A stretch of DNA of 16,332 bases from assembly GCA_013362835.1 (NCBI GenBank), contig JABFVJ010000399.1:1-16332 (forward strand), in the 5' to 3' direction. The notes below the pieces were generated by a model. It had not been told where the DNA came from. It did not search any database and worked only from the letters and a program-made list of their open reading frames with translations. A program made the translations under genes and the position numbers. This stretch comes from Nonomuraea sp. GTDB lineage: Bacteria > Actinomycetota > Actinomycetes > Streptosporangiales > Streptosporangiaceae. Below are positions 1-6,242 of this stretch, one piece after another; within the stretch, counting starts at the first letter, position 1, and each line of letters begins with the position of its first letter.

Positions 1-587
1 CCGTGCGCGGCCTGCTGCTCATGCCGCCCTACCTGAGCCAGGGTCCGGGGAGCGGGTTCGCCGCGTACGTGGCCGCCGTGGCCGCCGAGCTGCCGGTGAT
101 CGTCTACCAGCGAGGCTCGGTCGTGCTCGATCCCGACACCGCGGTCGAGCTGGCCGGCGTCCCCGGCGTGATCGGGCTCAAGGACGGGCTCGGCGACATC
201 GACAGGATGCAGCGCACCGTGCTCGCCGTACGCGAGAAGCACCCGGAGTTCCTGTTCTTCAACGGCCTGCCGACGGCCGAGCTGACCATGCCCGCCTACC
301 GGGGCATCGGCGTGGAGCTGTACTCCAGCGCGGTCTTCGCCTTCGCTCCCGAGATCGCGGTGGCGTACCTGAAGGGCGACGAGCGGCTGCTGACCGAGTT
401 CTACGCCCCGCTGGTCCGCCTGCGCGACAAGGTGCCCGGCTACCCGGTGGCGCTGGTCAAGGCCGGCGTACGGCTGCGCGGCCTCGACGTCGGCGCCGTA
501 CGCCCGCCGCTGGTCGACGTGACCCCCGACCACCTGGACGAGCTCGACGCGCTGATCAGGTCCGGGCTCGCCCTGGCGGCATCGTGA
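1..587 (+). CDS. kdgD: 5-dehydro-4-deoxyglucarate dehydratase, 5' end missing
   Basis: Member of the DHDPS/N-acetylneuraminate lyase aldolase-like family, subgroup 5-dehydro-4-deoxyglucarate (5-keto-4-deoxyglucarate) dehydratase. The known reaction is decarboxylating dehydration to 2-oxoglutarate semialdehyde in glucarate/galactarate catabolism, in the cytoplasm. The reading frame is open at the left edge. About 194 residues are present against roughly 300 for the family, so about one third is outside the window. Numbered from the GTG at position 3, Tyr35 (IVYQRGS) is the expected catalytic tyrosine and Lys60 (IGLKDGLGDID) the Schiff-base lysine. GLPTAE (89-94) and YSSAVFAFAPE (107-117) are typical of this subgroup rather than of DHDPS. 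The stop overlaps the next start as GTGA (584-587), so the two are translationally coupled. The subfamily is recognised with good confidence; the true start cannot be seen. Confidence 0.88.
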   Translation, partial: VRGLLLMPPYLSQGPGSGFAAYVAAVAAELPVIVYQRGSVVLDPDTAVELAGVPGVIGLKDGLGDIDRMQRTVLAVREKHPEFLFFNGLPTAELTMPAYRGIGVELYSSAVFAFAPEIAVAYLKGDERLLTEFYAPLVRLRDKVPGYPVALVKAGVRLRGLDVGAVRPPLVDVTPDHLDELDALIRSGLALAAS

Positions 588-1636
588 TCGCGGACCTGCG
601 TACCGAGCTGCGGACCGCCCCGCTGCCCCGCCCGTGGGGCGCGGACGTGCCGGCGAACCACGTGATCGTCTGCCACGTGACGCTGAAGGACGGCCGTACC
701 GGCACCGGGTTCTCGTGGACGCCGCAGATCGGCGCGCGGGCCGTACGGGCGCTGCTCGACCACGACCTGCGCGAGGCGCTGATCGGCCTGCCCGCGCACC
801 CCGAGCTGGTGTGGGACCGGCTGTGGCGGCACCTGCGCGAGGCGGGGCCCGGCGGGATCACCACGATCGCGCTGGCCGGGATCGACCTCGCGCTGTGGGA
901 CCTGCGCTGCGGCGACAGCGGCCTGGCCGACGTGCTGGGACGGCGGCGCGAGCAGGTCCCGGTCTACGGCAGCGGCGTCAACCTGCACTACTCCCTGGAG
1001 GAGCTGGTGGCGCAGGCCCGGCGCTGGGTCGCGGCCGGCTACCGGGGCGTCAAGATCAAGGTGGGCCGTCCCGACCTGGCCGAGGACGTCGCGCGGGTGG
1101 CCGCCGTACGCGAGGTGATCGGGCCCGACCGGCTGCTGATGATCGACGCGAACCAGCGCTGGGACCTGCACCGGGCCAGGCGCGCCATCGCGGCGCTGCG
1201 CGAGTTCGGCCTCCACTGGATCGAGGAGCCGCTGCCCGCCGACGACGTGGCCGCGCACGTGGAGCTGCGCCGTTCCATCGACGTGCCGATCGCGGTCGGC
1301 GAGAACGTCTACACCGTCTACGGCTTCCGCGACCTGCTCACCTCCGGGGCCTGCGACGTCCTGCAGCCGAACGTGGTGCGCGTCGGCGGCGTCACGCCGT
1401 TCCTGCGGATCGTGGAGCTGGCCAGGGCGTTCGACGTGCCGGTCTACCCGCACCTGCTGAGCGAGGTGTCCGGGCAGCTCGCCCTGACGCTGCCGCTGCC
1501 GGTCATGGCCGAGGACGTCGAGGACGCCTCCTTCGGCACACTGGGCCTGTTGGAGGAGCCGTATCCGGTCTCCGTGAGCGAGGGCGTGCTGCGCGTGGGC
1601 GAGCACGCCGGGCTGGGGTTGCGATGGGCGCGGTGA
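584..1636 (+). CDS. Enolase-superfamily (mandelate racemase type) acid-sugar dehydratase
   Basis: 350-residue member of the mandelate racemase/muconate lactonizing enzyme family, of normal length. An N-terminal capping domain (about 1-115) is followed by the (beta/alpha)7-beta barrel. Visible active-site parts are the K157-x-K159 motif (GVKIKV), metal ligands Asp188 (IDAN), Glu214 (WIEEP) and Glu240 (VGEN), the catalytic-type His290 (YPHLLSE) and Glu310. The His places it in the mandelate racemase subgroup, whose members include aldonate and aldarate dehydratases. Where that subgroup usually has an Asp paired with the His, this protein has Asn263 (LQPNVVRVGG). GTG start overlaps the upstream gene by four bases. 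Next to a 5-keto-4-deoxyglucarate dehydratase, a glucarate/galactarate-type dehydratase making that enzyme's substrate is the natural guess. The substrate cannot be read from the sequence. Confidence 0.85.
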   Translation: MIADLRTELRTAPLPRPWGADVPANHVIVCHVTLKDGRTGTGFSWTPQIGARAVRALLDHDLREALIGLPAHPELVWDRLWRHLREAGPGGITTIALAGIDLALWDLRCGDSGLADVLGRRREQVPVYGSGVNLHYSLEELVAQARRWVAAGYRGVKIKVGRPDLAEDVARVAAVREVIGPDRLLMIDANQRWDLHRARRAIAALREFGLHWIEEPLPADDVAAHVELRRSIDVPIAVGENVYTVYGFRDLLTSGACDVLQPNVVRVGGVTPFLRIVELARAFDVPVYPHLLSEVSGQLALTLPLPVMAEDVEDASFGTLGLLEEPYPVSVSEGVLRVGEHAGLGLRWAR

Positions 1637-3552
1637 AGGTCGTCCTGGCGGGCGCGCACGGGCACGGGCAGCACCACCTGCGCAACCTGCGCGCCCTGCC
1701 GGAGCTGGTGGAGCTGGCCGGGATCTGCGACGTGCGGCCGGTCGAGCTGGACGACCTCGACCCGCTGCAGTCCGCCGACCTGGGCGAGCTGATCCGCAAG
1801 ACCGGCGCGGAGATCACCATCGTCTGCACGCCGATCCACACGCACGCCGACCTCGCGGTCACGGCGCTGCGCGCCGGGTCGCACGTGCTGCTGGAGAAGC
1901 CGCCCGCGCCCAGCCCGCAGGAGCACGCGCGGATCGCCGCCGCCGTGGCCGAGACCGGGCTGGCCTGCCAGGTCGGTTTCCAGAGCCTCGCCTCCGAGGC
2001 GATCCCCGCGCTGCGCGAGGTGATCGCGAGCGGGGCCATCGGGCGGGTGCGCGGCATCGGCGGCGCGGGCGCGTGGGAGCGGCCCTCGTCGTACTTCACC
2101 CGCTCGTCCTGGTCGGGGCGGCGCAGGCTGAACGGCGTGGACGTCGTCGACGGCGCGCTGACCAACCCGTTCGCGCACGCCGTGGCGACCGCGCTGGCCC
2201 TGGTGGACAGCCCGGTCGAGGCGGTCGAGACCGAGCTGTACCACGCGCATCCGATCGAGGCCGACGACACCTCGTGCCTGCGGATCCGGCTGGCCGACGG
2301 GCTGACGATCACGATCGCGGTGTCGTTGTGCGCGACCGAGCGGCACGAGCCGTACCTGGTGGTGCACGGTGACGCGGGGCGGGCGACGCTCACGTACACG
2401 ATGGACGAGCTCAGGGTGGAGCGGGCCGACGGGTCGGTCGAGACCACCGTGCACGGCCGGCCGGGCCTGCTGGAGAACCTGGTCGCGCACATCCGCGAGG
2501 GCGCCGAGCTGCTGGTCCCGCTCGACCGCACCGAGTCGTTCACGCGGGTGCTGGACGCGGTGCGGCTGGCGCCCGAGCCGCTGCCCGTCCCCGAACGCCA
2601 CCAGGTCGTCGAGCGGGACCCGGAGGGCGAGGTCACGCACCGGTTCCTGCCCGGCATCGCCGAGCTGACCGCGCGCAGCGCCGACGAGCTCGCGCTCTAC
2701 TCCGAGCTCGGCGCGCCGTGGACGAAGGTCGAGCTGCGGGTGGCGGACACGCCGGTCGCGGCGTACGAGTGGCGGCCCGACCTGCCCGCGACCGACTCGC
2801 CCCGGCCGTACCTGCACCCGGTACGCACGCTCGGCGGGGTCCCGGTCACCCAGTACCGCCCCGACGACCACGTGCACCACCTGGGGGCCGGGGTGGCGAT
2901 CTCCGACCTGGGCGGCGCGAACTTCTGGGGCGGCCGCACCTACGTCAGGGACCAGGGCCCGACCTGGCTCGACGACCACGGCACCCAGCGGCACGTGGCG
3001 TTCACCCGGCTGGCCGACTCCGGCTTCGACGAGCTCCTCGACTGGGCCGGCCCCGACGGGCGGGTGCTGGCCCGCGAGGAGCGCAGCGTCACCGCCCGGC
3101 CGCTTCCCGGCGCGTGGGCGCTGGACTTCGCCTTCACGCTCACGAACCTCACGGGCGCGCCCCTGGAGATCAACAGCTCGGCCACCAAGGGCCGGACGGG
3201 CGCGGGCTACGGCGGGTTCTTCTGGCGCGCGCCCGGCACGGCCGCCGACCGGGTGACGTTCCCCGGCGACGAGGCGGCCGTGCACGGCAGCCGGGGCCGC
3301 TGGGTCGCCATGGCCGGCACCGAGCCGGACGGGCGGGAGTGGACGCTCGTGTTCGTGCAGGCCGGCGACGACCCCTGGTTCGTCCGGGTGGCGGAGTATC
3401 CCGGGGTCGGGCAGGCGCTCGCCTGGGACCGGCCGCTGGTCGTCGAGACCACGCTGACCAGGAGAATCATCACGATTGTTGCCGATGGACGGCTGGACGC
3501 CTCGTCCGCGGCGGCTCTAGCCGCTACCGTGGAGGAAATAATCGTAAAATAA
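1624..3552 (+). CDS. Gfo/Idh/MocA oxidoreductase fused to a DUF6807 (PmoA-like) domain
   Basis: 642-residue two-domain protein. Residues 1-330 are a Gfo/Idh/MocA NAD(P)-dependent sugar oxidoreductase: glycine-rich Rossmann loop GAHGHGQHH (10-18), the family EKP motif (91-93), and a catalytic-loop region LTNPFAHAV (179-187) with Asn181 and His185 where D-x-x-x-H is usual. Residues about 366-615 match the DUF6807 family (formerly named methane oxygenase PmoA): DDHVHHLGAG (414-423), GANFWGGRTY (431-440) and GYGGFFWR (528-535). That family has no firmly known reaction. There is no signal peptide, so it should be cytoplasmic. ATG at 1624 overlaps the upstream gene by 13 bases; an in-frame GTG at 1633 would give a GTGA overlap and is an equally good start. 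The last codons turn AT-rich and include the rare ATA. It may oxidise a glycoside or sugar handled by its neighbours (inference). Confidence 0.85.
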   Translation: MGAVKVVLAGAHGHGQHHLRNLRALPELVELAGICDVRPVELDDLDPLQSADLGELIRKTGAEITIVCTPIHTHADLAVTALRAGSHVLLEKPPAPSPQEHARIAAAVAETGLACQVGFQSLASEAIPALREVIASGAIGRVRGIGGAGAWERPSSYFTRSSWSGRRRLNGVDVVDGALTNPFAHAVATALALVDSPVEAVETELYHAHPIEADDTSCLRIRLADGLTITIAVSLCATERHEPYLVVHGDAGRATLTYTMDELRVERADGSVETTVHGRPGLLENLVAHIREGAELLVPLDRTESFTRVLDAVRLAPEPLPVPERHQVVERDPEGEVTHRFLPGIAELTARSADELALYSELGAPWTKVELRVADTPVAAYEWRPDLPATDSPRPYLHPVRTLGGVPVTQYRPDDHVHHLGAGVAISDLGGANFWGGRTYVRDQGPTWLDDHGTQRHVAFTRLADSGFDELLDWAGPDGRVLAREERSVTARPLPGAWALDFAFTLTNLTGAPLEINSSATKGRTGAGYGGFFWRAPGTAADRVTFPGDEAAVHGSRGRWVAMAGTEPDGREWTLVFVQAGDDPWFVRVAEYPGVGQALAWDRPLVVETTLTRRIITIVADGRLDASSAAALAATVEEIIVK

Positions 3553-3558
3553 TAGGAG
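3536..3558 (+). promoter_or_regulatory. AT-rich translation-initiation region with repeated 7-mer and Shine-Dalgarno site
   Basis: In an otherwise GC-rich operon, the junction before the beta-galactosidase gene is strikingly AT-rich. AAATAAT occurs at 3536-3542 and again at 3547-3553, eleven bases apart. AGGAG at 3554-3558 lies five bases before the GTG at 3564 and supports that start. TAAAAT (3545-3550) resembles a -10 box, but no good -35 stands at the right distance. I therefore read the region mainly as an unstructured ribosome-loading site, with an internal promoter or operator possible but unproven. Confidence 0.45.
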
Positions 3559-3563
3559 TTGCG

Positions 3564-5492
3564 GTGATCGCGTACGGCGGCGACTGGAATCCCGAGCAGT
3601 GGCCGGAGGAGACCTGGGCCGAGGACGTCCGGCTGATGCGTGAGGCCGGCGTCACGCACGTCAGCCTGGGCATCTTCTCATGGTCGCTCCTGGAGCCCGT
3701 CGAGGGGAAGTACGACTTCGGCTGGATGGACCGGGTCATGGACCTGCTGGCGGAAGGCGGCGTCAAGGTCTACCTGTCGACCCCGACCGCCTCGCCGCCG
3801 CCGTGGTTCGGGCACGCCCACCCGGAGGCGCTGCCCGTGGACGCCGACGGGCGCGTCCTGTGGCACGGGAGCAGGCAGGCCTTCTGCCCCAGCTCCCCGG
3901 TCTACCTGGACCGCGCCCTGGCGATCACCGAGCAGCTCGGCCGCCGGTACCACGACCACCCGGCGCTCGCCATGTGGCACGTGCACAACGAGTACGGCAA
4001 CCACAACGCCTACTGCTACTGCGACACCTCCGCCCAGGCGTTCCGCGACTGGCTGATCGAGCGCTACGGCACCCTCGACGCCCTCAACGACGCCTGGGGC
4101 ACGGCGTTCTGGTCCCAGCGCTACAGCGACTGGGCGCAGATCCTGCCGCCGCGCGCCACGCCGAGCTACACCAACCCCGCCCAGCAGCTCGACTTCCGCA
4201 GGTTCAGCTCCGACGCGCTGCTGCGCCTCTACCGGGCCGAACGCGACCTGCTGGCCGGGATCGACCCCGCCGTGCCCGCCACCACGAACTTCATGCCCAC
4301 CTACCACTGGGCGAGCGACTACTGGGCGTGGGCGCCGGAGGTGGACGTGGTCTCCGCCGACCACTACCTCCAGGGCGAGGACCCCCAGATCGACCTCGCC
4401 TTCGGGGCCGACCTGGCCCGCTCGTTCAAGCGCGGGCCGTGGCTGCTCATGGAGCACTCGACCAGCGCCGTCAACTGGCAGGGCCACAACCGCGCCAAGC
4501 GGCCCGGCGAGATGCACCGCAACTCCCTCGCCCACCTGGCCAGGGGCGCGGACGCCATCCTGTTCTTCCAGTGGCGGGCCTCGCGCGCGGGCGCCGAGAA
4601 GTGGCACTCGGCCATGTTGCCGCACACGGGCACCGACACCAAGATCTGGCGCGAGGTCGTCTCCCTGGGCGGCCTGCTGAAGAGCGTCGCAGACGTCGAG
4701 GGCAGCAGGGTCGAGTCCGACGTGGCGATCCTGCTCGGCTACGACAGCCTCTGGGCCCAGGACCACCCCGCGCAGCCGACGTCCGAGCTGAAGCCGGTCG
4801 AGGTCGTCAAGCAGTGGCACGCCGCGCTGTGGCGGCTCGGCGTCACCTGCGACCTCGCGCACCCCGAGGGCGACCTGTCCGGCTACAAGCTGGTCGTGGC
4901 GCCCTCGCTCTACCTGGTCACCGACGAGGGCGCCCGCAACCTGGAGCGGTTCGTGGCCGGGGGCGGGACCGCGCTGGTGGGGCCGTACAGCGGGATCGTG
5001 GACGAGCACGACAAGGTCAGGCTCGGCGGCTACCCGGGCGCGTGGCGCGACCTGCTCGGGGTGACGGTCGAGGAGTTCTTCCCGCTGAAGGCGGGCGAGA
5101 CGGTCGAGCTGGCGGGCGGCGGCGCCGGTGAGGTGTGGAGCGAGGTCGCCCGCGCCACGACGGCCGAGGTCCTGGACACGTACGCCACCGGCGAGCCGGC
5201 CTGGACGCGCAACACGTGGGAGGCCGGGGCCGCGCACTACGTGACGACGCTGCCGGCCGACCCGTCGCGCCTGCTCGCCGCCGTGTGCGCCGAGTCGGGC
5301 GTCGCGACCACCGACCATCCGGGCGTCGAGCTGGTACGCCGTACGCACCCGGACGGCCGCTCCTACCTGTTCGCGATCAACCACACCGACCGGGACGCCG
5401 ACGTCGAGGCGACCGGCACCCTCCCGGACGGCACCCCCGTGGACGGGCGGCTCACCGTCCCGGCGGGAGCGGTCAGGATCGTCACCCGGTAG
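3564..5492 (+). CDS. GH42 beta-galactosidase
   Basis: 642-residue glycoside hydrolase family 42 enzyme, which hydrolyses terminal beta-galactosides. The catalytic (beta/alpha)8 barrel covers about 1-375, followed by the middle trimerisation-type domain (about 385-580) and a small C-terminal beta domain. Glu143 in WHVHNEYG is the expected acid/base and Glu297 in LLMEHS the expected nucleophile. Cys108, Cys151 and Cys153 match three positions of the metal site of the family; the fourth expected position (156) is Ser. There is no signal peptide, so it should act on sugars already imported. GTG start at 3564 is chosen because of AGGAG five bases upstream and because the family N-terminus begins with YGGDWNPEQW. 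It lies 11 bases after the fusion gene, so it is the last gene of the operon. Its 3' end overlaps the convergent TetR gene by 11 bases. Confidence 0.93.
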   Translation: MIAYGGDWNPEQWPEETWAEDVRLMREAGVTHVSLGIFSWSLLEPVEGKYDFGWMDRVMDLLAEGGVKVYLSTPTASPPPWFGHAHPEALPVDADGRVLWHGSRQAFCPSSPVYLDRALAITEQLGRRYHDHPALAMWHVHNEYGNHNAYCYCDTSAQAFRDWLIERYGTLDALNDAWGTAFWSQRYSDWAQILPPRATPSYTNPAQQLDFRRFSSDALLRLYRAERDLLAGIDPAVPATTNFMPTYHWASDYWAWAPEVDVVSADHYLQGEDPQIDLAFGADLARSFKRGPWLLMEHSTSAVNWQGHNRAKRPGEMHRNSLAHLARGADAILFFQWRASRAGAEKWHSAMLPHTGTDTKIWREVVSLGGLLKSVADVEGSRVESDVAILLGYDSLWAQDHPAQPTSELKPVEVVKQWHAALWRLGVTCDLAHPEGDLSGYKLVVAPSLYLVTDEGARNLERFVAGGGTALVGPYSGIVDEHDKVRLGGYPGAWRDLLGVTVEEFFPLKAGETVELAGGGAGEVWSEVARATTAEVLDTYATGEPAWTRNTWEAGAAHYVTTLPADPSRLLAAVCAESGVATTDHPGVELVRRTHPDGRSYLFAINHTDRDADVEATGTLPDGTPVDGRLTVPAGAVRIVTR

Positions 5493-6156
5493 GTCCGGCC
5501 GGGCCTTCACCCCGTTGCTGCGCCCCGCCCGACTCGTGCCTGAGCAGGCGCAACGCGCCCCTGGACAGGGCCACCAGGATGTCGGCGCACTCGTCGAGGT
5601 CGGGGTAGCGGCCCTCCAGGTGGCCCATGGCCAGGGCGTTCGTGGCCGCGTTGACACCCTCGGCGATCATCTCCAGGCGGCGCCTGTCGCGCTCGTCGTC
5701 GGCGGTGTAGCCGAGGGCGGCGAGGTCGGCGGCGTGGTGCTCGCGGTAGATCGCGGCGGTCTGGGCGGCGAAGTCGCGCAGCGAGGAGGAGGGGTCGTGG
5801 CGGGCGCGTAGCTGGATGCGCAGCAGCTCGGGGTGGCGGCAGATGGCCTCCAGCGGGATGCGGAAGGTGTCGCGGTGGCGTTCGAGGTCGTCGGGGGCCT
5901 CGCGGGCCTTGCGCCGCGCCTCGCGCATCGAGCCGCGCAGCCGGTCGCCGCCCTCCTCGCCGAGCACCCGCAGCAGCTCCTGCATGTCCTTGAAGTGCAC
6001 GTAGAAGCTCGACTGCGCGATGCCGGCGGCCTTGGCGACCTTGACCGTGGTCAGGCCGGCCTCGCCCTGCTCGTCGAGGATCGACAGGGCCGCCCTGATC
6101 AGCTTGCGCCTGGTCAGGTCTTTGGCCTCGCTCCTGCTGAGCGGTGTGCTGGTCAC
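5482..6156 (-). CDS. TetR/AcrR-family transcriptional regulator
   Basis: 224-residue TetR-family DNA-binding regulator. The N-terminal helix-turn-helix domain spans about 14-62, with LTTVKVAKAAGIAQ (35-48) and the recognition helix SSFYVHFKD (49-57) typical of the family. Residues 70-205 form the variable helical ligand-binding and dimerisation part, and the last 15 residues look disordered. GTG start at 6156 has GAGG five bases upstream on the minus strand. The gene is divergent from the solute-binding protein gene with 86 bases between them, and that gap carries a perfect 26-base palindrome 26 bases from this start. Autorepression and repression of the transporter/acyl-CoA dehydrogenase operon are therefore likely. 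Ligand unknown. The 3' end runs 11 bases into the convergent beta-galactosidase gene. Confidence 0.9.
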   Translation of the reverse strand: MTSTPLSRSEAKDLTRRKLIRAALSILDEQGEAGLTTVKVAKAAGIAQSSFYVHFKDMQELLRVLGEEGGDRLRGSMREARRKAREAPDDLERHRDTFRIPLEAICRHPELLRIQLRARHDPSSSLRDFAAQTAAIYREHHAADLAALGYTADDERDRRRLEMIAEGVNAATNALAMGHLEGRYPDLDECADILVALSRGALRLLRHESGGAQQRGEGPAGPTG

Positions 6157-6172
6157 GATTGCCTCACGGGGC

Positions 6173-6200
6173 TTGTGCGCTTTTTCACCGATAGTACTAT
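6173..6200 (+). promoter_or_regulatory. Candidate promoter of the transporter operon
   Basis: TTGTGC (6173-6178) could be the -35 box and TACTAT (6195-6200) the -10 box, with a 16-base spacer. The -10 fits the loose actinomycete TAnnnT pattern and sits inside the 26-base palindrome, so a bound repressor would block polymerase. Because the palindrome is symmetrical, the same TACTAT reads on the minus strand (6196-6191) and could serve the TetR gene, although I see no convincing -35 on that side. Confidence 0.4.
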
Positions 6201-6208
6201 CGGTGAAA
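6183..6208. promoter_or_regulatory. Perfect 26-base palindromic operator in the tetR/transporter gap
   Basis: The half-site TTTCACCGATAGT is followed directly by its exact reverse complement ACTATCGGTGAAA, with no spacer and no mismatch; symmetry breaks at the next base on each side. It is the only AT-richer island in the gap between the divergent TetR gene and the solute-binding protein gene. Position, length and symmetry are what is expected for a TetR-family operator. It ends 34 bases before the ATG of the transporter operon. Confidence 0.88.
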
Positions 6209-6242
6209 TTGCTCTCGGGGGATTATCCGGGAGGAGGCGTGC

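Noticed and set aside
440..1606. Long open minus-strand frame opposite the enolase-superfamily gene, and similar long opposite-strand frames across the window
   Set aside because: These are products of high GC codon bias. Their translations are rich in Arg, Pro, Gly, His and Ala, lack any recognisable domain, and lie opposite genes with clear catalytic motifs.
3511..3524. Short inverted repeat GCGGCT-CT-AGCCGC near the end of the fusion gene as an operator or terminator
   Set aside because: Arms of six bases with a two-base centre arise often by chance in Ala-rich GC-rich coding sequence, and the segment encodes a plausible C-terminus.
2718..3563. Upstream extension of the GH42 reading frame
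   Set aside because: The extension overlaps the well-supported DUF6807 domain. The GTG at 3564 has AGGAG five bases upstream and begins at the usual family N-terminus.
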